Source: CAXDOZ01 sp963991145 (GTDB lineage Bacteria; Bacteroidota; Bacteroidia; Chitinophagales; JABDMM01). From it: DNA of 11,094 bases. The notes beneath the pieces are model-generated. The model was given only the letters and a program-made list of their open reading frames with translations, did not search any database and was not told where the DNA came from. The DNA is taken from contig CAXDOZ010000078.1 of the NCBI GenBank assembly GCA_963991145.1, positions 1 through 11,094 on the forward strand. The letters are read 5' to 3'. How positions within the stretch are numbered: the first letter of the stretch is position 1; every line of letters starts with the position of its first letter. The translations under genes and the position numbers were made by a program. This document shows, in pieces, positions 1 to 7,668 of this stretch.

Positions 1-1751
1 AGATCTTTTTGCGTACAGAGAAAACAATCAATGAAGAACAATCGGTCTTTGTCAATCAATATTTTAGAACTCGTGTCAGCCCTGCACTTGTCCCGATTAT
101 CATTGATCCCGATCGCCCTTTCCCTGCTTTGAAAGGGAAGGCAATTTACCTTGCAGTAAAGCTGTGGTCAGATAATCCTGAGGTAAGCCCTACTTACGCT
201 CTGGTTGAGATACCCACCAAAACGATTTCTCGCTTCCTTGTACTGCCAAGTGTCGACGAAAAAAAATCAATCATCCTTCTTGATGATGTCATTCGAGCAA
301 ATCTTCCCAGAATTTTCAGAACATTCGACTTTGATCATATTGAGGCAAGGACGATGAAAATCACCAGAGATGCTGAATTGGATCTAGATGATGATATCTC
401 TTTAAGCTACATTGACAAAGTAGCTAACAGTGTCAAGGCCAGGAAGAAGGGAGATGCGGTTCGATTTGTTTTCGATAAGAAAATGAGCCAGGAGTTTTTG
501 GATATGGTCTTCCAAAGATTGCATCTCGATAGTAGTGATAATATCATCCCGGGAGGGAGATACCATAACTTCAAGGACTTTATGGGCTTCCCAAATGTGG
601 GTTCAAGTGATTTTGAATACAAGAGTATAGTGCCATTATCTCATAAGGTCCTTAATGGAGCGAAGAGCATGTTTGCTGCGATTCAAGAGAGAGAATTTCT
701 TTTGCATTATCCCTATCAGTCTTTTAGTCATCTTATTGATTTCATCCGCGAAGCGGCAATTGATCCAAATGTTACTACCATAAAAACCACTCTTTACAGA
801 TTGGCTGAGAATTCAATGGTAGTAAACTCATTGATCGTAGCAGCCAAGAATGGTAAAAAAGTAATTGCAGTTGTTGAGCTCCAGGCTCGATTTGATGAAG
901 AATCCAATATCTACTGGTCAAATCGAATGAGGGAAGAAGGAGTCAATGTGATCTATGGTGTGCCGGGATTAAAAGTTCATAGCAAATTATGTCTGGTTAC
1001 CAGATTGGAAGATGATATGAAAGTCAGATACGCCAATATTGGCACTGGTAACTACAATGAAAAGACTGCAAGGATCTACAGTGATACGAGCTTCTTCACC
1101 TCAGATCCAATAATCACAAAAGACCTGAACAACGTCTTTAAGTTCTATCAGAACAACTTCTCTGTTTTTCAATACAATAACATCATCGTCTCCCCTCATT
1201 ACACCAGAAAGATGTATCTGCAGCTCATTCAAAATGAGATAGAACAAGCAGAGAAAGGAGAGGAGGCATGGATGTTTTTGAAGATGAACTCCTTAGTGGA
1301 CGAGGTGATGATCAAAAAACTTTATGAAGCCAGTAAGGCAGGGGTAAAGATCAGGATGATCATCAGAGGGATTTGTTGCCTCGTGCCAGGAATTGAAGGC
1401 TTAAGTGATAATATCGAGGTGATCAGCATAGTGGATAAATTCCTTGAGCATTCCAGAGTCTATGTTTTTTGTAATGGCGGAAACCGTCGATTCTACATTT
1501 CATCTGCCGATTGGATGACGAGAAACCTGGACCATCGTGTTGAAGTTTCATGCCCAATTAAAGACGAAGATCTTCAGAACGAGCTAATGGATTTCATGGA
1601 GATCCAATGGGCTGATAATGTGAAGGCGCGAATAATATCACAAGGCATAGAAAACGAGTACAGGCCAACAATTGGCAAGGAACATAGAGCCCAAATTGAC
1701 TTCTATGATTACCTTGCAAATATTCACCCACCCCTAACAGATATACAGTAG
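1..1751 (+). CDS. ppk1: Polyphosphate kinase 1, 5'-truncated by the window edge
   Basis: This enzyme reversibly transfers the gamma-phosphate of ATP to a growing inorganic polyphosphate chain. The frame is open from base 3 to the TAG at 1749-1751, so the true start lies upstream. The TTG at 9 falls mid-domain and is not a start. Numbering residues from that TTG, the autophosphorylated histidine is H324 in GLKVHSK and the second active-site histidine is H481 in FLEHSR. Their spacing of 157 equals that of H435 and H592 in the E. coli enzyme. The same offset of 111 places R264, R294, Y357 and R453 on E. coli R375, R405, Y468 and R564, the metal- and nucleotide-contacting residues. All catalytic positions are therefore present, and about 110 residues (most of the N domain) are missing to the left. 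The middle domain fills roughly residues 1-210, and the two phospholipase D-like C domains follow. ppx follows with a 3-base gap, suggesting one operon. Confidence 0.97.
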   Translation, partial: IFLRTEKTINEEQSVFVNQYFRTRVSPALVPIIIDPDRPFPALKGKAIYLAVKLWSDNPEVSPTYALVEIPTKTISRFLVLPSVDEKKSIILLDDVIRANLPRIFRTFDFDHIEARTMKITRDAELDLDDDISLSYIDKVANSVKARKKGDAVRFVFDKKMSQEFLDMVFQRLHLDSSDNIIPGGRYHNFKDFMGFPNVGSSDFEYKSIVPLSHKVLNGAKSMFAAIQEREFLLHYPYQSFSHLIDFIREAAIDPNVTTIKTTLYRLAENSMVVNSLIVAAKNGKKVIAVVELQARFDEESNIYWSNRMREEGVNVIYGVPGLKVHSKLCLVTRLEDDMKVRYANIGTGNYNEKTARIYSDTSFFTSDPIITKDLNNVFKFYQNNFSVFQYNNIIVSPHYTRKMYLQLIQNEIEQAEKGEEAWMFLKMNSLVDEVMIKKLYEASKAGVKIRMIIRGICCLVPGIEGLSDNIEVISIVDKFLEHSRVYVFCNGGNRRFYISSADWMTRNLDHRVEVSCPIKDEDLQNELMDFMEIQWADNVKARIISQGIENEYRPTIGKEHRAQIDFYDYLANIHPPLTDIQ

Positions 1752-1754
1752 AAA

Positions 1755-2669
1755 TTGAGGAAGTTTGCAGCAATCGACATCGGGTCCAATGCAATGAGAT
1801 TGTTGGTGATGTCTGTTTATGATGCAGGCCCGGAGCCAGTATTTATCAAATCTTCGCTAGTTCGCGTGCCTGTTCGTTTGGGACAGGAGGCATTTACACA
1901 AGGTAGGATTTCAGAGTCTACTCAAAAGTTACTCATTCACGGAATGAAGAGTTACTACCATTTCATGATGGCGAGTAAAGTTGTTGCTTACAAGGGAGTA
2001 GGAACATCTGCTTTACGAAACTCTGAGAATGGTGCCGAGATCATAGAAAGAATCAGGAGAGAAGCAAATATTGAAATCAGGCTAATAACTGGTGGAGAAG
2101 AGGCGGAGATCATTCACACTACTCAGGTGGCGAATATGATCGAACTGAATAAAAATTATCTCTATGTTGATGTAGGAGGAGGCTCAACCGAACTTACCCT
2201 CTACTCAAATGGGAAACAGGTCAGGTCTATGAGCTTTAAAATTGGTACAATCAGATTAATGAATGATACCATAAGCGAAGACCAATGGAACATGGTATCT
2301 GAATGGTTGAGTCCTATTAAAGAAAAGTATGAGGACCTAACCATTATCGGTTCAGGTGGAAACATCAATAAGATCTTTAAGCTGGCATACAAGAAACCTG
2401 AGGAATCTCTTAGTATGAAATATCTCTATGATCAATATGAAGAGATGAGTAATCTAAGTTATGAGGAAAGGATATTCAAGTATAAACTAAACGCTGATAG
2501 AGCAGACGTGATCGTGCCTGCAACTGAGATCTTCATCAAGATCATGGAATACTCTGGAGCCCAGGAGATTTTCGTGCCAAAAATCGGCTTGTCTGATGGA
2601 TTAGTAAGGAGGGTTTATTCCGATTACAAGAAGAAGAAGCTTAAAAGCCTTAATATTCTCTATCCTTAA
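1755..2669 (+). CDS. ppx: Exopolyphosphatase, short Ppx/GppA type, TTG start
   Basis: Predicted to remove terminal phosphates from polyphosphate, opposing the kinase encoded just upstream. The 304-residue protein has the ASKHA phosphatase fold signatures: phosphate loop DIGSN (8-12), GVGTSALRNS (81-90), the GGEEAE segment with the candidate catalytic glutamates E115/E116, VDVGGGSTEL (138-147, with D139 and E146 spaced as in E. coli PPX D143/E150), GSGGN (199-203) and GLSDGLV (278-284). It lacks the C-terminal HD-like domain of the ~510-residue E. coli enzyme, so it is a two-domain short form. The start must be the TTG at 1755. The preceding in-frame codons are AAA and the ppk1 stop, and the next ATG (codon 14) would delete the phosphate loop. 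A GppA-like pppGpp phosphatase activity cannot be excluded from sequence, but the neighbour favours polyphosphate. No clear terminator is visible in the 140 bases after the stop. Confidence 0.93.
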   Translation: MRKFAAIDIGSNAMRLLVMSVYDAGPEPVFIKSSLVRVPVRLGQEAFTQGRISESTQKLLIHGMKSYYHFMMASKVVAYKGVGTSALRNSENGAEIIERIRREANIEIRLITGGEEAEIIHTTQVANMIELNKNYLYVDVGGGSTELTLYSNGKQVRSMSFKIGTIRLMNDTISEDQWNMVSEWLSPIKEKYEDLTIIGSGGNINKIFKLAYKKPEESLSMKYLYDQYEEMSNLSYEERIFKYKLNADRADVIVPATEIFIKIMEYSGAQEIFVPKIGLSDGLVRRVYSDYKKKKLKSLNILYP

Positions 2670-2782
2670 GTTCAGATTACGCGAACGTCTTGTAATGCCT
2701 GAGTTTAGGTGGAATAATTTAGCCTAGAGTAACAGACTTCTTAACGATTACTTAATGTAACAGCTTGGCAGCTATCCTACAT

Positions 2783-2790
2783 TAGTATTG
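2783..2790 (+). promoter_or_regulatory. Candidate Bacteroidota -7 element before the mosaic protein gene
   Basis: TAGTATTG matches five of the six fixed positions of the Bacteroidota housekeeping -7 consensus TAnnTTTG. It would give a leader of roughly a dozen bases before the ATG at 2810. A TTGG at 2765-2768 is too close to be a proper -33 element, and no better one is visible, so the call is weak. Confidence 0.3.
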
Positions 2791-2809
2791 CATAAAATCG
2801 CAATATCAA

Positions 2810-5800
2810 ATGAAAAAGCTGTTACCCCTTCTTGGCCTCTTGCTCATTAGCTCAATTGGCCTAAATGCCCAGGTTCTTGGCATTGGACAAATTGCAATGG
2901 TCGGTATCGATACCGATGGTGAAGACTTCACATTTGTTGCTTTAGACAATATTCCTGTTGGAACTCAGATTTATTTCTCCGATAAACCAATGGTAAACGA
3001 TTCTACTATTAATGCTTCATCAGGAGAAGGAGTTATTCTATGGACTGCACCTGGCACGATTACCTGTGGAACAGTTGTTCGACGTGCTGCTAGCCCAGGT
3101 GATTTTGTAAACATTCAAGGATCATTTGCTTTAGGAAATGGTGGAGATAACATTATTGCATTTCAAGGATATAACACAACTACAGGAGTGGTGGATTCCT
3201 TTCTACATGCTATTTCCAGCAATGGTTCATACAATTCACCTCCACTTCCGAAAGGTTTGATGAGTTCAGATATCCCAAGATTGTCACTTGATAACGGACA
3301 ATACATTGGGAACAAAGTAGATACTGATGCACTCCTTTTTAGCACCATTAATACGGTAAATGGTGCTAACTGGGACGAAAACAATAGCTATGGCTCTGTT
3401 ACTTTGGAAGATTCATCTTTCACTGTAACAAATTGCGTTCTTCCTGGAGGGACACCAACTATTCAATCTTCAAATATTGCAAATAATGGTTGCTCTTTTG
3501 CCCAGAATTCAATTGACCTTGGATGGTCAGCAGGAGATGGTATCAGAAGGATTGTTGTTGCTTCTAAGGCCCCCATCACAGGAACCCCTGCGAACAACAC
3601 TACATATTCAGCAGATGCAGTATTCAATAATGGTCAAAGCACATTGAATGCAGGAGAATTTGTTGTTTATGATGGAAATTCAAACAGTGTCACAGTGACT
3701 GGATTGGCAAATGGAACAGTTTACTACTTCCAGATTTTTGAATATAATGGAAGTCCTGGATCTGAAGATTATCTGACAAGTCCTGGTACCAACAATCCAA
3801 TGATGTTGAGCACTGCTACTCGTCCTTCAGGTACCGGAGTTACTACTATCCAGCCATTTGATCTTGCTCCAACAGCAAATCCTTGGGAGTTTTGCTCTTT
3901 CCCAGCTCAATACAATGTATCTAGTGATACCTGGGATACAGTAACTAGTTTTACAAATACATCTACCTCGCAAACTATTATTCCAGATGTTGGGTCTCAT
4001 TTCTTTGGAATGAGAGACCTGAATAATCCAAATAACGGTCTGCCAATCTCATTTGCAGATCACTGGTTGGATTTTCAACCAATAGAATTAAATAATCCAT
4101 TCGGTACTGTTCTTTCATTCAGTTACTGGGCTGAATTTAGTTTCGCTGGAACATTTGATCAGATCATTTACAATGTTCAATATGACACGGGTACGGCATG
4201 GCCTTCTGGCAGTGATGTGGATATTGTTTCTCCTAATTCAGGCTTTATTTCGCAGGGAGGATGGGATACGGTTTCGATAACAATTCCTGGATCTGCAACC
4301 TCAGTACGTTTAAGAATTGGAGGGAATTTTGACGGTGGAAATGACATGTTAGGAATTGATAATGTGCGTTTAGTCCCCAACACTGGAGCTACTCCACCGG
4401 AAGCATTGTCAGCATCAGTAATAAATACGACTACTGTTGAGGTTACCTACTCTCAACCAATGACAGCTGCATCTGCTCAAACTATTGGAAATTATCTTGG
4501 ATTAACATCTCCTATCACATCAGTATCTGTTACGGCTAACCCAGCAATTTATAGATTGAATCTGGGATCTCCTCTTGCTCCTGGAACTCAACAACTGATT
4601 GTAAATAATTCTACAAATATCGCAGCTACTCCAATGGCTGGGCCTGATACTGTATTTGTAGAAATCGTTCCAAATGTTGTGATTAGTGAGATCATGTACA
4701 GTCCGGATGGATCTGATGACCTTGAGTTTATTGAGATCGTAAACCTTGAGGCTGTTCCGATCAATTTGGCATCCTATTCCTTCACAGAAGGTTTTGATTA
4801 CACATTCCCTAATCCATCAATTGTAGCTCCGGGTCAGCACTTGACTATTGCTAGAAATACCGGTCGATTCTTTACCACTTTTGGTTTCTTGCCAGACCAT
4901 ACCTGGACTTCCGGAAATCTAACTAATGCCGGAGAAGATATTGAAATCACTTCTCCTTTGGGAGCCCAGGTTGCATATGTAGATTACGGTACAAATGGTG
5001 ACTGGGCTGCTGTTGCTGAAGGAGGTGGACCATCTCTAACTTACTGCTCAGCATTTTATACAGGAGGGACTAATAATGATCCAGCTCAATGGGGCATGTC
5101 TCAAAACTTCATTACAGACATGTATGATGGAAATAACTACGTATATGCCAGCCCAGGAGCGCCTGAATGTACAAACGCATGGCTGGGTAGATCAGATTCA
5201 ATCTGGTCAAACCCTATGAACTGGTCTCTGGGTACTGTTCCACTTCTTTGTGTGAATGATGTTGTAATTGGATCGAGCTTCGAATTTTTCATAAGTGGAT
5301 ATAGTTTCCCATTTATACTTGACGATAGCACAGGAAATGTAAATAATCTAACCATTACTCCATTCGGGGAGCTTACAATTGGTATAGCTCCAGGAGATAC
5401 CGGAATCCTACAGATCTGTGGTGACTACAGAAATGATGGAATTCCGAATCTTGGATATGGAGCTCTTGTATTCACGGGAGCTACTGATAATGATGCGATT
5501 GGAGGAATGCGAATTGGAGCATTAACAATAGGAAAGCTTGCTGGTCAAAAGCTCAACCTTACTTCTGGTTTCGAGGGCTTTGTTCGATATGGAATCGGCT
5601 TTGGACCATCATCAGGAGATCTTGATATTGATCCGGCTGCTTCTCTAACAGTCATTTCAGATTCTTCAGGAACAGGCTGGATTGATGACTTTACATTTGG
5701 ACCAACTACTGGAAGCATTATTGGAGATGTTACGATCCAACGATATGTAAATAATCCTGGGAATGCTTTCCATTACCTTGGTTCTATGACTTCAGGTGCA

Positions 5801-7567
5801 ACTGCTGCTGATTGGTCAGATGACTTTAGCATTGCATCTACAGGAGCTACTGGAGGACACCTTAGCCATGTTATTCCATTCTTTGGTTGCGATCCTACCC
5901 AACTTGATCCTAACTCACCTTACGGTGGACTCTTCGACTATGTAGAGTCTGTTGTTACAAATTGTGAGCTTGAAGGATGGAGAGTTATTGCAGACGGTAC
6001 ATATCCTCTTTCGGCAGGTACTGGATTCGCAGGAATCATTCCAAATGGAACAGTAGTAGATGTAACAGGAAATCCAAATACAGCGAAAACAGTGGCCATA
6101 ACCACTCCAATTACCGCTACAGGAACAAATACCTCAGCAGCTGCTGGCTATAATCTTGTAGCAAATCCATTCCCATCTGGTCTTGATTGGGCAGTTGCAG
6201 GTGGAGCTGGAGTCAATCCAAATATTGATGGTTCTGCTTATATCTGGGAATCGACAGGATACTACTCTGGGTCTTTGAAAGAAGTAAATGTCATGTTACC
6301 ACAGGTGATCGCATCCGGTCAGGCATTTGAAGTACTGGCTCTTGGAAATGGTTTCATGAACTTCACAAACATCATGAGAGCTCAGCAAGCAGGTGCATTT
6401 GTTCGTCAGGCTCCACTTTACGAAGCTAGAATTGATCTTAGCGTAGAAGGAAATGGAAAAGCCGATAGAACTCATATCCTCTTTGCAGATGAAGCTACTA
6501 ATGCTTATGACAGAGGATACGACTCCTACAACAAGAACAATGAGCAGGGATCACCTACAATTTTCTCAAACCTGAATACAGATGAGTTAGGAATTCAATC
6601 ACTGCCAATGTTTACCGGAATGGAAAGCATTGAAGTTGGATTTATTCCATCTGTGAATGGTTCATACACCATTACTGCCGCTGAACTTGGTACCCTTCCA
6701 TCTTCTACTCTTGTATTCCTTGAGGATAAGAAAGATGCAGTAGTTCATTGCCTTACTGTAAATCAATCTTACTCATTTAGCGCTACAACTCAAGATGCTA
6801 AGGATAGATTCAGACTCTTCTTTAATGAGCCGGTTGAACCAAGCTCAACTACCGCAAGCTGTATTGGTAATGATGCAGTAATGACCGTTGATCTCGGTGC
6901 TGTTACATGGGACAGCTGGACACTGTTTGATGCTTCAAACAATGTTGTTGTCTCTGGTGCTAATGCCTCTGGTCTGCAGACAGTAAACCAACTTGTTGGA
7001 GGAAACTATTCACTTGAGTTAAACTTCCAGGGTCATATCATCACACAGGGTGTTACAGTTCAAACCCTTGATCTGGTTGAGGCTACTATTGATCTTTCAA
7101 CTTACCTGGCTGAGGTAGGAGAGATGATCAACTTCTCTGCTTTCGCAAATGGAGCAAACAATATCGATGTAGATCTTGGAGACGGAACAGTGATCTCTGC
7201 CAATAATTTCGACTATGCTTACACTCAGGCTGGAACTTACGAGGTTGTTGTTAGCGGTTCAAGCGATGACTGCTCAGATAGTGATTCAAAAACTGTTGTA
7301 GTAACTGCTAAGACTACCGGAATTGAGGATCTTGAGCAATTAGGTGTTCAATTGATCATCGCTGATCAGCTGATCAAAGTGAGATTCGATCAGCCACTTC
7401 AAGAGGAAGTTAGCCTAAACGTTTATGACCTTGCTGGAAACATGATGTTTGCAAAAGATGACATTCAAGCTGATCAGGATATCAGCCTTGACCTTGCAGC
7501 AGGATATTACCTGGTACAACTTAACATTGAATCGAATCAAGTCGTCAAGAAGCTTTTCCTTCATTAA
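2810..7567 (+). CDS. Large secreted mosaic protein with lamin-tail, PKD-like and T9SS sorting domains
   Basis: A 1585-residue protein probably exported to the cell surface or medium; its function is unknown. Residues 1-20 are a signal peptide (KK, then a leucine-rich core, cleavage likely after LNA). Residues ~24-205 form an N-terminal module seen in Bacteroidota secreted proteins (GIDTDGEDFTFVALDNIPVG). Residues ~215-338 look like an Fn3-type region (GLANGTVYYFQIFEYNG). Residues ~345-523 look like a jelly-roll module ending GIDNVRLVP. Residues ~528-619 resemble an Ig-like repeat. A lamin-tail domain spans ~622-750 (VVISEIMYSP, then LEFIEIVN). A tryptophan-rich motif lies at 791-811 (WLGRSDSIWS, NPMNW). 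Residues ~972-1340 carry recurring Bacteroidota segments (GYNLVANPFPSG, KADRTHILF). A PKD-like domain lies at ~1425-1500 (VDLGDGTV, YTQAGTYEVVV). The T9SS type A sorting domain occupies ~1510-1585 (LNVYDLAGN, GYYLVQLNI). No catalytic motif was recognised. An adhesive or structural role is inference. Domain limits are by eye. Confidence 0.88.
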   Translation: MKKLLPLLGLLLISSIGLNAQVLGIGQIAMVGIDTDGEDFTFVALDNIPVGTQIYFSDKPMVNDSTINASSGEGVILWTAPGTITCGTVVRRAASPGDFVNIQGSFALGNGGDNIIAFQGYNTTTGVVDSFLHAISSNGSYNSPPLPKGLMSSDIPRLSLDNGQYIGNKVDTDALLFSTINTVNGANWDENNSYGSVTLEDSSFTVTNCVLPGGTPTIQSSNIANNGCSFAQNSIDLGWSAGDGIRRIVVASKAPITGTPANNTTYSADAVFNNGQSTLNAGEFVVYDGNSNSVTVTGLANGTVYYFQIFEYNGSPGSEDYLTSPGTNNPMMLSTATRPSGTGVTTIQPFDLAPTANPWEFCSFPAQYNVSSDTWDTVTSFTNTSTSQTIIPDVGSHFFGMRDLNNPNNGLPISFADHWLDFQPIELNNPFGTVLSFSYWAEFSFAGTFDQIIYNVQYDTGTAWPSGSDVDIVSPNSGFISQGGWDTVSITIPGSATSVRLRIGGNFDGGNDMLGIDNVRLVPNTGATPPEALSASVINTTTVEVTYSQPMTAASAQTIGNYLGLTSPITSVSVTANPAIYRLNLGSPLAPGTQQLIVNNSTNIAATPMAGPDTVFVEIVPNVVISEIMYSPDGSDDLEFIEIVNLEAVPINLASYSFTEGFDYTFPNPSIVAPGQHLTIARNTGRFFTTFGFLPDHTWTSGNLTNAGEDIEITSPLGAQVAYVDYGTNGDWAAVAEGGGPSLTYCSAFYTGGTNNDPAQWGMSQNFITDMYDGNNYVYASPGAPECTNAWLGRSDSIWSNPMNWSLGTVPLLCVNDVVIGSSFEFFISGYSFPFILDDSTGNVNNLTITPFGELTIGIAPGDTGILQICGDYRNDGIPNLGYGALVFTGATDNDAIGGMRIGALTIGKLAGQKLNLTSGFEGFVRYGIGFGPSSGDLDIDPAASLTVISDSSGTGWIDDFTFGPTTGSIIGDVTIQRYVNNPGNAFHYLGSMTSGATAADWSDDFSIASTGATGGHLSHVIPFFGCDPTQLDPNSPYGGLFDYVESVVTNCELEGWRVIADGTYPLSAGTGFAGIIPNGTVVDVTGNPNTAKTVAITTPITATGTNTSAAAGYNLVANPFPSGLDWAVAGGAGVNPNIDGSAYIWESTGYYSGSLKEVNVMLPQVIASGQAFEVLALGNGFMNFTNIMRAQQAGAFVRQAPLYEARIDLSVEGNGKADRTHILFADEATNAYDRGYDSYNKNNEQGSPTIFSNLNTDELGIQSLPMFTGMESIEVGFIPSVNGSYTITAAELGTLPSSTLVFLEDKKDAVVHCLTVNQSYSFSATTQDAKDRFRLFFNEPVEPSSTTASCIGNDAVMTVDLGAVTWDSWTLFDASNNVVVSGANASGLQTVNQLVGGNYSLELNFQGHIITQGVTVQTLDLVEATIDLSTYLAEVGEMINFSAFANGANNIDVDLGDGTVISANNFDYAYTQAGTYEVVVSGSSDDCSDSDSKTVVVTAKTTGIEDLEQLGVQLIIADQLIKVRFDQPLQEEVSLNVYDLAGNMMFAKDDIQADQDISLDLAAGYYLVQLNIESNQVVKKLFLH

Positions 7568-7588
7568 ACGATTGATCATCAACTAATA

Positions 7589-7633
7589 GAAAGTCAGGGA
7601 GTCCATTATGGATTTCTTGACTTTCTTTTTTTT
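7589..7633 (+). terminator. Intrinsic terminator after the mosaic protein gene
   Basis: GAAAGTCA (7589-7596) pairs with TGACTTTC (7618-7625). GGGAG (7597-7601) pairs with TTTCT (7613-7617) through G-U wobbles, one G-C and one A-U. TCCA (7602-7605) closes a TTA loop with TGGA (7609-7612). The resulting 17-bp RNA stem is followed directly by eight T (7626-7633). It sits 21 bases after the stop codon, so it should end the transcript of the large gene. Confidence 0.88.
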
Positions 7634-7648
7634 ATAAGGCTATCTTAA
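7617..7648 (+). promoter_or_regulatory. Possible promoter for the esterase gene, overlapping the terminator
   Basis: TTG at 7617-7619, inside the right arm of the terminator, lies 21 bases before TATCTTAA at 7641-7648. The latter keeps TAnnTT of the Bacteroidota -7 consensus but lacks the final TG. The 35 bases between the terminator T-run and the ATG leave little other room for a promoter. The match is partial and this is a guess guided by position. Confidence 0.2.
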
Positions 7649-7649
7649 G

Positions 7650-7666
7650 GGGATTCTAAAAATCCC
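7650..7666 (+). promoter_or_regulatory. Perfect 6-bp hairpin directly upstream of the esterase start codon
   Basis: GGGATT (7650-7655), loop CTAAA (7656-7660) and AATCCC (7661-7666) form a perfect inverted repeat ending two bases before the ATG at 7669. In RNA it would cover the ribosome landing region. The only Shine-Dalgarno-like string (TAAGG, 7646-7650) lies at its 5' foot, 18 bases from the start, and would be brought closer if the hairpin formed. A regulatory role is inference. Confidence 0.35.
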
Positions 7667-7668
7667 GA

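Noticed and set aside
9..11. TTG as the start of the polyphosphate kinase gene
   Set aside because: The frame is open to the window edge and alignment of catalytic residues with the E. coli enzyme shows about 110 residues missing, so the true start lies outside.
2670..2809. Terminator or small RNA in the 140-base gap after ppx
   Set aside because: Only short, imperfect inverted repeats (such as TAGG/CCTA near 2705-2726) are present and none has a T-run; apart from a weak -7 candidate nothing can be supported.
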